NCBI GenBank assembly: GCA_003225175.1
Contig: QIBA01000066.1
Location: 62,001-126,000, forward strand
Source: Acidobacteriota bacterium
GTDB lineage: Bacteria > Acidobacteriota > Terriglobia > Terriglobales > Acidobacteriaceae
DNA: 64,000 bases
Direction of reading: 5' to 3'
In this document: positions 44,050 to 52,470 of the stretch, one piece after another
Layout of the letters: the number at the start of each line of letters is the position of its first letter
Position numbering within the stretch: position 1 is the first letter of the stretch
Made by a program: the position numbers and the translations under genes
The notes under the pieces: model-generated
Told to the model about the DNA's origin: nothing
The model's input: only the letters and a program-made list of their open reading frames with translations
Databases searched by the model: none

Positions 44050-44796
44050 TCAGGCCGGCGTTCTGCCGGCCATTTCTGCGTCTGCAGTTGGCAATGCTCC
44101 CGCAATCTCATCCAATATCGCTTTTGCGGCGTGCAGCCGGTTAGCCGCAGCGAGAATCGGGCGGCCGACTACGAGGTGCGAAACTCCGGCTCGAATAGCA
44201 GCAGCAGGCGTCGATATGCGCGACTGATCACTGGCATCGGATTCGTGGGGACGGATTCCCGGCGTTACGATTGCCATTTCGCCACCCAGCGCTGAACGCA
44301 ATGCCTGGGCCTCGTGTGGGGAAGTGACTATCCCACCGCAACCGGCAGCTTTTGCCAGTGTCGCCAGATGTCGGACCTGATGGTTGATGCCTGTGTGAAC
44401 ACCGGATTCCTGCAGATCGGTCTGCGAGAAGCTAGTCAGCACGGTGACGGCGAGGATTATGGGTGCCGAAGGTTCATTCTTAGCTGCGGCTACGGCCGCT
44501 GTCAGCATCCTGCTTCCGCCGGCAGCATGTACTGTGAGCATATGAACCCCAAGTTCTGAGGCTGCTTTTACGGCTGCCGCAACGGTATTCGGGATGTCGT
44601 GCAGCTTGAGGTCGAGAAAGACCTTCCGTCCGGAGTTCACAAGCTCAGAAACGATCCTCGGTCCCTCCGCGGTGAACAATTGCAGGCCGATCTTATAGAA
44701 CGCCACTAAATCACCCAGTTCGTAGACTATCTCTTGGGCGTCGAGTGCGGTTGGGATATCCAGCGCCACGATCAGGCGCTCTTTTGCGGAGGCCAC
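44050..44796 (-). CDS. pyrF: Orotidine 5'-phosphate decarboxylase (PyrF)
   Basis: 248 residues. It carries the PyrF signature KVFLDLKLHDIPNTVAAAVK (the Asp/Lys catalytic set), VALDIPTALDA at the start, and the late TPGIRPHES and VVGRPIL phosphate-binding parts. It makes UMP from OMP, the last step of de novo pyrimidine synthesis. No other pyr genes lie in the window. Convergent with the zinc-ribbon gene. Confidence 0.95.
   Translation of the reverse strand: MASAKERLIVALDIPTALDAQEIVYELGDLVAFYKIGLQLFTAEGPRIVSELVNSGRKVFLDLKLHDIPNTVAAAVKAASELGVHMLTVHAAGGSRMLTAAVAAAKNEPSAPIILAVTVLTSFSQTDLQESGVHTGINHQVRHLATLAKAAGCGGIVTSPHEAQALRSALGGEMAIVTPGIRPHESDASDQSRISTPAAAIRAGVSHLVVGRPILAAANRLHAAKAILDEIAGALPTADAEMAGRTPA
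44053..44071. terminator. Hairpin at converging 3' ends of zinc-ribbon gene and pyrF
   Basis: GGCCGGC-GTTCT-GCCGGCC forms a perfect 7-bp stem with a 5-base loop. It lies 23 bp after the zinc-ribbon stop and inside the last codons of pyrF. No long U-run follows on either strand, so it is terminator-like but not textbook. Confidence 0.45.
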
Positions 44797-44882
44797 GGGG
44801 CGATTCTAACTTGAAATCGGCGCTGCTGGCTCCGAAACTCAGGAAAGACAGTTTATGCGGGGTTCGAAATTCGGTGTCGAAG

Positions 44883-45380
44883 CTAGCGAGGAGGGGTGAG
44901 CATAGCCATGTCAGAGGTCTGCTCGGGTGCTCTTACCAGATCGAGCTGGACTTTGGCGATACCTCGGCCGCTCATCCGAAGGATGCGCGCGGCACTGTAG
45001 GAGAGATCGATGATTCTCTCGAGGGGAACCGGGCCACGGTCGTTGATTCGTACTAAAATCCAGCGACGATTGCGCAGGTTTGTCACCTTTACCCAGCTTC
45101 CCAACGGCAAAGTGCGGTGCGCGGCAGTAAGCTCATACATGTCGTATGGCTCACCGCTAGCCGTTGGCTTGCCGTCGAAGTCCTTGCCGTACCAGGATGC
45201 CTGACCGATTGCGTAGGGTTTTGCAGATCTCGCAGCAACTGTAGTTGCTGCCGGGCGATTGCTCGTGTCGAAAGTCGTTACCGGGTATTCAGAGCGAGTG
45301 GGCGCAGAGGCAGCTATCGATCCCATTACTAAAGCCCCGAGACCAGCAGCGTTCAGCGCGAGTTTGTGTAGGCGTTTCAA
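44883..45380 (-). CDS. rlpA: RlpA-family septal-ring lytic transglycosylase-like protein
   Basis: 165 residues. An N-terminal signal segment (LALNAAGLGALVMGSIAASA) precedes a double-psi beta-barrel: GQASWYGKDFDGKPTASGEP, LTAAHRTLPLGSWVKVTN, VRINDRGP and RIIDLSYSAARIL. RlpA cleaves naked glycan strands in Pseudomonas; the C-terminal SPOR domain of that enzyme is absent here. It is probably periplasmic; no lipobox is seen. Monocistronic. Confidence 0.88.
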   Translation of the reverse strand: MKRLHKLALNAAGLGALVMGSIAASAPTRSEYPVTTFDTSNRPAATTVAARSAKPYAIGQASWYGKDFDGKPTASGEPYDMYELTAAHRTLPLGSWVKVTNLRNRRWILVRINDRGPVPLERIIDLSYSAARILRMSGRGIAKVQLDLVRAPEQTSDMAMLTPPR

Positions 45381-45632
45381 CTTAACGAGCAGCTCTAGTG
45401 TCCTGTGACATTGTGCGCATTAATTATAAGAAAACAAAGCACCTGTTCGACATTTTTATTTTTTAGTCTTAAAATAACTGTTGCATTTTCGCCTCAGTTA
45501 TGGGCCGAAATAAGAGCTTGATTGGGTGTGGAGGCGCAGGAGTTTAGAGGCAGGACGACGCTCTGCTGGTTGTCCGCAGCTCTCGTTTTAAGAATTCGAT
45601 CCAAGCCCCTATTTCTCAATAAGTTATAGATA

Positions 45633-46460
45633 ATGCCGAAAGAATCTCCGAAGGTCGTTTTGGCCATAGCCGGTTTTGATCCGTCCTCAGGGGCCGGAAT
45701 CACGGCGGACCTCAAGACAATCGCAGCTCATGGCCTATACGGTGTCTCGTGCAGCACGGCATTGACGGTACAAACGACGCAGGGTGTGCAGCGTTCGGAG
45801 AACGTACCCCCGAAACTCGTCCGTGACACTCTGGAAGCCCTCATTCACGACACTCCACCTGCAGCAGTAAAGATCGGAATGCTCGGCTCAGGCAAAGTTG
45901 CCGGTGAAATTGCCAGGTTCCTGAAGGCGAATCTACTGCAGAACGTAGTTCTGGATACTGTCCTACGGTCGTCCTCGGGAGCTGAATTGCTCGACAAGGC
46001 TGGATTTCAGATTCTTCGAGAAGAACTTCTGACAATCGTGGACCTCATCACACCCAATCTTCAGGAAGCCTCGGCGCTAACCGGTCTGGCGGTCCGAGAT
46101 GAGGCGGAGATGGAGCGAGCTTGTCAGGAGCTCATGAAATTGGGGGCCAACAACGTGGTTGTGAAGGGAGGTCATCTGGCCCAACCAGTCGATCTTCTAG
46201 CCACAAGGTCTTCTGACGGAAAGCCGATCTTCCAGCGCTTTCAGAACGAGAAAGTTAAAACCAGGAATACACACGGAACGGGCTGCGCCTACTCCACGGC
46301 CATAGCCTGCAATCTCGCGATTGGGAGATCTTTAAACGGTGAAGACGGCGCAGTGCTGCACGCCCGAAACTACGTAGCGTCGGCCTTGCGCGAAGCTTAC
46401 GACGTCGGGAGGGGAACCGGCCCCATCAATCATTTTCCCATCTCAACGCGAAGGGTCTGA
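45633..46460 (+). CDS. thiD: Hydroxymethylpyrimidine/phosphomethylpyrimidine kinase (ThiD)
   Basis: 275 residues. ThiD features are AIAGFDPSSGAGITADLKTI, VQTTQGVQ, DLITPNLQEASALTGL, VVKGGHL and NTHGTGCAYSTAIACNLA (ATP/anion-hole segment with the catalytic Cys/Asp region). It phosphorylates HMP and HMP-P for thiamine synthesis. It is a single-domain ThiD, not fused to ThiE, and no other thi genes are adjacent. The upstream 250 bp shows no TPP riboswitch motif that I can recognise. Confidence 0.93.
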   Translation: MPKESPKVVLAIAGFDPSSGAGITADLKTIAAHGLYGVSCSTALTVQTTQGVQRSENVPPKLVRDTLEALIHDTPPAAVKIGMLGSGKVAGEIARFLKANLLQNVVLDTVLRSSSGAELLDKAGFQILREELLTIVDLITPNLQEASALTGLAVRDEAEMERACQELMKLGANNVVVKGGHLAQPVDLLATRSSDGKPIFQRFQNEKVKTRNTHGTGCAYSTAIACNLAIGRSLNGEDGAVLHARNYVASALREAYDVGRGTGPINHFPISTRRV

Positions 46461-46481
46461 CTCGGCAGGACACATTCGGGA

Positions 46482-47630
46482 CTATCGAGGGGGATTACTG
46501 TTATCCGGAGTCGCGACCGCTGGCCGACCGGTACCTCGTTCCACGAGCACTGGCGCCTTGCCGGAGCGGCGATTTAACTCCTGCTGCGCCTGGATACTGG
46601 CTTCAGTCTTGTTGTCATTCTTGTCAGCGACTTCTACCAGCTTCTTACCTTCGTCCTCGGCGCGGCTGGCCAAAGTTACGTGCCGTTCGTGGTTGTCCGC
46701 CTCTTTGGCTTTGCCGTAGTAAAAATTCGCCGATTCGCGGTCGCCGTTCAGTTCCGCGACGTAGCCCATGTTGTTCAGCGCGAACGCGTCATCGGGATTG
46801 AGCTTGTAGGCTTCAGTGAAGTACTTGAGAGCCGCGGCCCGGTCATTGCGATTGAGCGCCGAGACTCCGCGCTGATTCAAACGCGCAACCTTCGCATTGG
46901 TCGTGTCTTCCTTGGCCAGAGCTGACTGAACTTTTTTTGCGTTGCTCGCAGCGACTTTGCTGATTGCGCGTCCACGCCAGGATTTGTTCACTGTCACAAT
47001 CACAGGCTCGTCAGATCTCGCGTCGGCTGCTGCGCGATAGTAGTTAATTGCCGCCTCCAGCTCTCCTTCTTTCTCTTTCGTGTAGCCCATATTATTCAGG
47101 GTGAAAGGATTTCGCGGATCGATTCGCAATGCCTTCTGCAGGACAGCGTCCGCCTCGGCGACGCGATCTTTGTTGAGCAAGCTAATCGCCTGCACATTGA
47201 GCACATTCGACTGAACATTGCCCGTTTGCGCATGTCCTGCGATTTCGCCAACGGTTTTTCCTTTGATCTCGTCGTTGCTGGCGCGATCTACGGTTGCTTG
47301 CGACTTTTGGTCCTGCGAGAGCTGATAAAAGCGTTGGGCACGATCGACGTCGCCTTCTAATTCGGCGATGTAGCCAAGATTATTTAGCGTAAACGGGTCG
47401 TCTGGATCGAGGAGATAGGCTTTGTAGAAGAGCTTCTTGGCTTTGGCGTAGTCATGTTTCTCCACGGCTTTTACGCCATCTCGGTTGAGCGCCTGCACCG
47501 GAGTCGGCTTGGTGCGCTTCGGAATACTTATGCGCAGCGTCTTCTCTTCGGCATTCAGGAATGAGACAGCGAGGAACGTTGAGAACGCAATCAAGACAAT
47601 TCGGGACCGGGGACTTTTTACCAGGATCAT
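46482..47630 (-). CDS. Secreted tetratricopeptide-repeat protein
   Basis: 382 residues from the ATG at 47630, which places a signal segment (RIVLIAFSTFLAVSFLNA) at the N-terminus. Three similar TPR blocks recur with the same wording: DPDDPFTLNNLGYIAELEGD, DPRNPFTLNNMGYTKEKEGE and NPDDAFALNNMGYVAELNGD, each about 120 residues apart. The three-fold internal repeat suggests a scaffold or adaptor in the periplasm. Function unknown. The 450-bp region upstream holds ATCGGGTG repeats. Confidence 0.8.
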   Translation of the reverse strand: MILVKSPRSRIVLIAFSTFLAVSFLNAEEKTLRISIPKRTKPTPVQALNRDGVKAVEKHDYAKAKKLFYKAYLLDPDDPFTLNNLGYIAELEGDVDRAQRFYQLSQDQKSQATVDRASNDEIKGKTVGEIAGHAQTGNVQSNVLNVQAISLLNKDRVAEADAVLQKALRIDPRNPFTLNNMGYTKEKEGELEAAINYYRAAADARSDEPVIVTVNKSWRGRAISKVAASNAKKVQSALAKEDTTNAKVARLNQRGVSALNRNDRAAALKYFTEAYKLNPDDAFALNNMGYVAELNGDRESANFYYGKAKEADNHERHVTLASRAEDEGKKLVEVADKNDNKTEASIQAQQELNRRSGKAPVLVERGTGRPAVATPDNSNPPR

Positions 47631-47728
47631 GAGCCTCCGCTTCCGGATGGATGGAGGCACAGCAACCTCCCGCCGGAGCAGTCGATAGTGGGAGTAGCAG
47701 CTCCCGATTTTTGGTTGCACGGCAGGGA

Positions 47729-47994
47729 ATCGGGTGATCGGGTGATCGGGTCATCGGCCGAAGTAAAGCCATGCAGTTTGAGCTTCGAGCAGATCGCTTA
47801 CTCTCCGTTACCTGAACCGCTCCCCGAAACTATTTCTTTACTAAGATCCCGAAGCGAGGTCTGCTGTCCACCGCCAGAAAACAGCAGGTTTCTCGCGCCA
47901 ACAGCAGGCGCTTCAGAACGACAGTGTAAGGGCGCGGTCAGCATGGTTTCTCACTTCACTTCAGCACCTGATGACCCCGATCACCCGAACCCCT
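47729..47994. repeat. ATCGGGTG tandem repeat with a distant inverted copy
   Basis: About 3.6 tandem units of ATCGGGTG (47729-47757, third unit ends in C) are mirrored by the inverted sequence at 47968-47994 (CCTGATGACCCCGATCACCC). The two sides can pair over about 20 bp and bound a 266-bp stretch without a gene between two divergent start sites. They could be ends of a short mobile repeat or a regulatory structure. Confidence 0.55.
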
Positions 47995-48082
47995 CATTTT
48001 GCATCCAACTTGTCTTGACGCAGAGCTGCTGCTGGTGTGCTCGTCGCGTCATTGTCGATTTCGATTGTCCTTGGGGAGCCCG

Positions 48083-49276
48083 ATGTTCCGTTTTGCAACG
48101 TTATTCGCCGTGGCCTTGATCTGCGAATTTGCGACCGCACAACAGCCTTCAGGTACTTCGCCCACGCCAGCGCCTGGTACGCACATGGATCAATCCACTG
48201 TTCAGACTGTGGGAAGCACGCCGAATGGCGCTGGCGCCACTGAAACGAAGCCAAAGCCTTCGGCGGGCGCTGTTTTGACCACCGCCCCGGATGTAACCTC
48301 GGGCAACTCTCTCGTTTCGAATCCTCCACGACCGGTGACGAAGACCATCGGCAGCGGAAGCCTCGCGGATCCGAGCGATGTTGCTGACCTCCTTGCTCCC
48401 AAGCCGCTGCAGCCGAGCAAACTTTCGCTGATTGGCGGGACAGTGAAGAGTATCGATCAGGTTCGGGACAATATGACCGTTCACGTGTACGACAGCGGCA
48501 CCATGCACGTGAAGTTCGATCAGCGAACGCATTTCTATCGCGACGGCAAAGAAACTACGCAATTGACGGTCAAGAAAGGCGACCGTGTTTATCTCGACAC
48601 CCAGCTCTTTGAAGGGAAGATCTTCGCCAAGAACGTGCATGTGGAATCCGGCAGTCGCTCGGCCGATGCGAGCGGCCAGATCGTCAGCTTCAATCGCAAG
48701 ACTGGCGACATGGTTGTGCAGGATCAGCTCGCTGGCAGCACCGTGAAATTCCGAGTTGATCCACAGACGACGATCAAGCAGGGCGACGCAAGAACAACGG
48801 CAGGCGCATTGCGTCCGGGGTCGCTGATCTCAGTGAAATTTTCTCCACGCTCGCGCAGCACCGGGACAGCGGAAGAGGTATCGATCATCGCAGCGCCGGG
48901 GACTTCATTCACCTACTTCGGTCGCGTGACGCACCTCGATTTGCGTTCAGGATTATTAGCGATCGAGAACCAGGCGGACGGCAAGGTCTACGATGTGCAC
49001 TTCGATTCCTCGACACGCATTCCGCAGAACCTGACGGTCGGAAGCCAAGTCACAGCAGTGGCGATGTTTCGCGGAAACGACTATGTGGCACAGAGCATAG
49101 AGGTAAATTCTGGTCCGGCTCGAGCGGCGATGACTGAAGCTGAAGAGAATGCCGCTGCGGCTGCGGATCAGGATCAGGCAAACGGCAAGCGCGGAAGAAA
49201 AGCTCGATCGAAAGAAGATCGATCGAAGCGGAGCGACAAAGATAAAGATCAGGACAAGGACGACGATCAATTATAG
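48083..49276 (+). CDS. Secreted DUF5666-domain protein
   Basis: 397 residues from ATG 48083 (signal peptide RFATLFAVALICEFATA; an ATG at 47999 would precede it with unlikely sequence). A Pro/Thr linker leads to two or three beta-barrel units of the DUF5666 kind: GGTVKSIDQVRDNMTVHVYD, VKKGDRVYLDTQLFEGKIF, GQIVSFNRKTGDMVVQDQL, RPGSLISVKFSPRS. The last 45 residues are extremely charged (KRGRKARSKEDRSKRSDKDK). The family is exported and uncharacterised; the tail may bind nucleic acid or anionic polymer (guess). Confidence 0.8.
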   Translation: MFRFATLFAVALICEFATAQQPSGTSPTPAPGTHMDQSTVQTVGSTPNGAGATETKPKPSAGAVLTTAPDVTSGNSLVSNPPRPVTKTIGSGSLADPSDVADLLAPKPLQPSKLSLIGGTVKSIDQVRDNMTVHVYDSGTMHVKFDQRTHFYRDGKETTQLTVKKGDRVYLDTQLFEGKIFAKNVHVESGSRSADASGQIVSFNRKTGDMVVQDQLAGSTVKFRVDPQTTIKQGDARTTAGALRPGSLISVKFSPRSRSTGTAEEVSIIAAPGTSFTYFGRVTHLDLRSGLLAIENQADGKVYDVHFDSSTRIPQNLTVGSQVTAVAMFRGNDYVAQSIEVNSGPARAAMTEAEENAAAAADQDQANGKRGRKARSKEDRSKRSDKDKDQDKDDDQL

Positions 49277-49299
49277 GACTCTTGCTTTGAGATCTCTTG

Positions 49300-49468
49300 T
49301 GGCACAGCCGGCCTCGGCTGTGGCTCTGCCAAAATGAGCTCACGTTAGAACGCTTTTACTGCGAGCGGATCCTCCGTCGCAAGAGATGAGAGTTGGAAAA
49401 TTGATCGAGACATTCCGCTCGTCGAGCTGTTTCCTTGGGCGGAGCCACAGCCGAGAGCGGCTGTGCCA
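49300..49468. mobile_element. Inverted-repeat element C (about 169 bp)
   Basis: The left end 49300-49330 (TGGCACAGCCGGCCTCGGCT...) and the reverse complement of the right end 49438-49468 (TGGCACAGCCGCTCTCGGCT...) agree at 28 of 31 positions, and each end is itself palindromic around TCGGCTGTGG. It lies between the DUF5666 gene and the terminator of the zinc-ribbon membrane gene. No coding capacity. Its core differs from elements A and B. Confidence 0.6.
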
Positions 49469-49511
49469 GAGAGTGGGTGCGACTAACCCGAGACAACATG
49501 CTGCGCCAACA

Positions 49512-49535
49512 AAAAGCCCGCCTGGGCGGGCTTTT
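49512..49535 (-). terminator. Rho-independent terminator of the zinc-ribbon membrane gene
   Basis: AAAAGCCCGCC pairs with GGCGGGCTTTT across a two-base loop. On the minus strand the stem is followed by TTTTTGTT. It lies 17 bp after the stop of the gene at 49552-50049. The A/T flanks make it a possible bidirectional terminator, also catching read-through from the DUF5666 gene. Confidence 0.85.
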
Positions 49536-49551
49536 GACTTTGGGGAGGAAC

Positions 49552-50049
49552 TTACAGGTGCGTAATTTTCCGGCTGTTCAGCAGAATGCCGCAGATGAAC
49601 GCTACACCAGCTGCGATCAGCCATTCGCCACGCCAGATTTGAATTGCCTGCCAGTCCACCAAGGTCGTTGCGCTGTAGATAAAGCCGGTCGTAACGCCCG
49701 CTCCAATGCAAATTAGCCCGATGATCAAGCAGATCATCGCGCCAACGCTTAATCCCAGACGACGACGCAGCTGATAGAAGTCCATGAAGTCCCAGCGGCT
49801 CTTCTTGCGGCGCGCAGCGCCCTCGCGGGCTCGTCCGCACATGCGGCAGAACGGGGAGTTCACTACAAACTCTGCACCACAGTGTTCGCAGAGATCGTGG
49901 CGTACCTGCGGCTCCGCAACTGGAATGACAACAGGTTCAGCCGCTACTGCGGTCTTGTTGTTGGCTTCCGGGGTCTCGTCCTCCCAATGCTCATAATCGA
50001 GCAAGGGCTTCCAGTAACCACCTTCGCGCCGTAAAGGATTGGTGCTCAT
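49552..50049 (-). CDS. Zinc-ribbon membrane protein
   Basis: 165 residues. A soluble N-terminus holds a zinc ribbon, LCEHCGAEFVVNSPFCRMCG (CxxC...CxxC), followed by a basic stretch (RRKKSRWDF) and two hydrophobic segments (SVGAMICLIIGLICIGAGVTT and WLIAAGVAFICGILL). Topology prediction: ribbon in cytoplasm, two spans. Function unknown; similar ribbon-plus-TM proteins are common in acidobacteria. A strong terminator lies downstream. Confidence 0.75.
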   Translation of the reverse strand: MSTNPLRREGGYWKPLLDYEHWEDETPEANNKTAVAAEPVVIPVAEPQVRHDLCEHCGAEFVVNSPFCRMCGRAREGAARRKKSRWDFMDFYQLRRRLGLSVGAMICLIIGLICIGAGVTTGFIYSATTLVDWQAIQIWRGEWLIAAGVAFICGILLNSRKITHL

Positions 50050-50169
50050 GGGAGATTCCTACACTGACTTTCGCACGTAGAGAGCCAAAGTCTTCCGCGT
50101 GTAAGTCTTTAATTCTGCGTAGGTTAGTTTTCCCGTTTTGGCTACTGGAGCAGACGAATCGTGAAAGTT

Positions 50170-50436
50170 TTACCGTTCTCTTTCAAAATCACCAGTACCC
50201 GTCCCGCGAAGGTTACGTGACGGCATCTGGATCAGTTTAGGTTGGTCCTGCTCCAGCCAGAACCGCAGCAGGATAAGGTCAGTACTCTGGAAGCTGATTG
50301 ATGGTGGGCGTGAGGACCCGTCGTTGAACAGCTTGCGATCTAGAAGATGGTGAAGCCTGTCGACAGTAATCTTTAGCTCTGCTGCCGTTTCTTCCTCGGT
50401 GTAGAAGTCTTTCGTCGTCCTGGCAGGCCTATGCAT
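50170..50436 (-). CDS. Small helix-turn-helix (excisionase-like) protein
   Basis: 88 residues from ATG 50436. FYTEEETAAELKITVDRLHHLLDRKLF is an excisionase/MerR-like wing-HTH start (the YTxxExAxxLxVxxxTL pattern). The rest, FQSTDLILLRFWLEQDQPKL, looks like a helical extension. It may bind DNA or act in development. The upstream 5' end overlaps the promoter region of the divergent TPR gene at 50530. Confidence 0.6.
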   Translation of the reverse strand: MHRPARTTKDFYTEEETAAELKITVDRLHHLLDRKLFNDGSSRPPSISFQSTDLILLRFWLEQDQPKLIQMPSRNLRGTGTGDFERER

Positions 50437-50529
50437 ATGTTCTGGATTCTCGATCCTTCCCGGGGGCAACATCTTTGTACCTGTTTCAGAGTACCCGGAG
50501 TATCAGGTAAACTTCGCAGGTACCCCGCC

Positions 50530-51789
50530 ATGAAGCCTTACCCGGTTCTTAGCCCCCAGGACCAACCTCGAGCCCTGCTTCTACTGTGTTTACTGGGTGC
50601 CTTGCTAGTAACGGGCCTGCCGAGACCATTAGCATGGGCCTTCTCCCCGTCTTCTATTCCTGCCACCGTCTACCACGCCGAGCAAGATCCTCAGGTAAAG
50701 GTCGCGCTAGACGATTTCTACAACCTGGAATACGAGAAAGCGATTTCCGAGTTTCAGCGCATTGAGAAGGCACATCCTGAGGATCCTTTTGCAATAGTTC
50801 ATGTACTGCAGGCAACGGTCTTCCGCGAGCTTTACCGGCTTAATCTTCTCGATACGACTCTTTATGCACACGACGGATTCCTTTCCGGGAAGGCAGTGAT
50901 CGGCGATCCGGCGGTGCGGACTCAGGTAGACCAGCTCACGGCGCGCGCGGTCAAACTGTGCGATACCAGCCTGGCCAGAGATCCTAAGGATGTGGAGGCT
51001 CTCTACGTCAGAGGCATAGCGCGGGGACTAAAGTCCACCTACATGGCCCTGGTGGATAAAAGCTTTCTTAGCGCCTTGCGCAGCGCGGTGGCGGCGCGAC
51101 GTGATCACGAGCGTGTGCTGCAGCTCGATCCCAAATACGTCGATGCCAAAACGGTTGTAGGGGCGCACAACTATGTCGTCGGCAGTCTGCCAATGCCGGT
51201 GAAAGTGTTCGCTGGCCTCGCGGGACTTGGTGGAAACAGAAAACGAGGTCTGGAATACCTGCAGCAAGCCGCGAAAGAAGGCCGCGAGTCGAGCGCCGAT
51301 GCACGTGTCGCTTTGGCGTTTTTCTTGCGCAGGGAAGCGCGTTACGACGAGGCGAGTGGAGTCGTCGAGACGCTCACCAGACAGTACCCGAGAAATTTTC
51401 TCTTCGCGCTTGAACATTGCAATTTGCTGAAGGATGGCGGCAAGGGGCCGGAGGCAGTGAATTGCTACGAAAAATTGCTCGACGGCGCCAGATCCGCGCA
51501 GTATGCCAATCCGCATACCGAGTTTGCTGCCTTTGGACTGGCAGAAAGTTTGCGCGGCCAAAAGGACTATGAACGCGCGCTTCGGAATTACCAGTTCACC
51601 GCCAATGTGCCCACCGGACAGTCAAGCCTCCGTCAACGCGCCGAACTGGCGTCGGGAGAGATGTATGACGTACTGCGCAATCGAGATCAGGCTGTAATTC
51701 AATATCAGGCGGTTATTGAGCAGGACAATTCGTCAGCGCAGGCCGAAGTCGCTCGCAAGCTGCTGCGGGAACCTTATCGTCCGGAGTAG
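50530..51789 (+). CDS. Secreted TPR protein
   Basis: 419 residues from ATG 50530, which gives a signal peptide (ALLLLCLLGALLVTGLPRPLAWA); an upstream in-frame ATG at 50431 lacks one. The mature part contains TPR helices: NLEYEKAISEFQRIEKAHPE, LARDPKDVEALYVRGIARGL, ARYDEASGVVETLTRQYPRN, KDYERALRNYQFTAN. Periplasmic scaffold, function unknown. It ends just before element B. An alternative annotation may use the longer frame. Confidence 0.78.
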   Translation: MKPYPVLSPQDQPRALLLLCLLGALLVTGLPRPLAWAFSPSSIPATVYHAEQDPQVKVALDDFYNLEYEKAISEFQRIEKAHPEDPFAIVHVLQATVFRELYRLNLLDTTLYAHDGFLSGKAVIGDPAVRTQVDQLTARAVKLCDTSLARDPKDVEALYVRGIARGLKSTYMALVDKSFLSALRSAVAARRDHERVLQLDPKYVDAKTVVGAHNYVVGSLPMPVKVFAGLAGLGGNRKRGLEYLQQAAKEGRESSADARVALAFFLRREARYDEASGVVETLTRQYPRNFLFALEHCNLLKDGGKGPEAVNCYEKLLDGARSAQYANPHTEFAAFGLAESLRGQKDYERALRNYQFTANVPTGQSSLRQRAELASGEMYDVLRNRDQAVIQYQAVIEQDNSSAQAEVARKLLREPYRPE

Positions 51790-52105
51790 GTCCACAGAAG
51801 TGCTGAGGGAGGCTGCTTCAGGGAGGGCATCGGCTTCAGCCGTGCCGTATCTGAGCAGGAAAAATCTTGAGTGCCGGAGGCACTGCACTCGTAAATCACA
51901 GGTATGCGCAGGATTGTGCGCGCCTCCGGCGCTCAATTGTTATTAGGGAGCAGGATCGCACGGGTAAAGCCGATGCTCCTCCCTGCGCCTATTTCGCCGT
52001 TGCGTGGTGAGTTTTGTATCGGGGAACTTTTTGGGAATAAGCTGCGTTTCTTCCAATGAGTGGCTATCATGTTTTCGAGACGTCATCTTGGCCACTGGAG
52101 GCTTT
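51790..52105. other. Gene-free stretch, mostly inverted-repeat element B
   Basis: About 315 bp between the TPR and PspC-like genes. Most of it is the inverted-repeat element (51820-51984). The last 120 bp carries the PspC-like promoter region; its ribosome site CTGGAGG is just before 52106. Confidence 0.5.
51820..51984. mobile_element. Inverted-repeat element B (about 165 bp), related to element A
   Basis: The left end (51820-51848) reads AGGGAGGGCATCGGCTTCAG then CCGTGCCGT; the reverse complement of the right end (51958-51984) reads AGGGAGGAGCATCGGCTTTA then CCCGTGC. The ends differ by a one-base gap and a few mismatches. The left end shares the core CATCGGCTTCAGCCGTGCCG (in A: CGTCGGCTTCAGCCGTGCCG) with element A at 23772-23965. 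No gene inside. This repeated sharing suggests a mobilised non-autonomous repeat family. Confidence 0.65.
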
Positions 52106-52432
52106 ATGTACTGTAATTTCTGTGGACGAACCATGGCCGATGATTGTCTTTACTGTTCGGCATGTGGACGGCAGCTAGGAGCGAAGGTGGTTCGGAGGCC
52201 GCTAGAGCGCGCGCGTGAGGGCAGGAAAATCGGAGGCGTGTGCATGGGCCTCGCGCGCCATCTTGATGTAGATGTGACGCTCATCCGGCTACTCACGCTA
52301 GTGGCAGCTGTGTTCACCGGAATCGGATTCATCGCGTATTTGATCGCGTGGATCGTGATTCCGGAAGAGCCCATAATGGTGCCGCAGACCCAGCAGGTAG
52401 TGCATACTCAGTCCAGTCCCCCGATGGCATAG
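52106..52432 (+). CDS. PspC-domain protein with N-terminal zinc ribbon
   Basis: 108 residues from ATG 52106 (ribosome site CTGGAGG). Two CxxC pairs make a zinc ribbon (MYCNFCGRT and LYCSACGRQLG). A basic linker leads to a PspC domain: RKIGGVCMGLARHLDVDVTL with the TM part LIRLLTLVAAVFTGIGFIAY. PspC domains take part in envelope-stress responses. The ribbon in front is the usual arrangement in some Gram-negative and acidobacterial proteins. The DUF962 gene follows 38 bp later. Confidence 0.85.
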   Translation: MYCNFCGRTMADDCLYCSACGRQLGAKVVRRPLERAREGRKIGGVCMGLARHLDVDVTLIRLLTLVAAVFTGIGFIAYLIAWIVIPEEPIMVPQTQQVVHTQSSPPMA

Positions 52433-52470
52433 CTCGCAATCACGACAAACCTGAAGGTTGGAGGATCATC

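Noticed and set aside
45381-45632. Possible TPP riboswitch upstream of thiD
   Set aside because: No CUGAGA-type conserved segment seen; AT-rich promoter-like sequence only.
47729-47757. CRISPR-like array
   Set aside because: Units of 8 bp without spacers; a simple tandem repeat.
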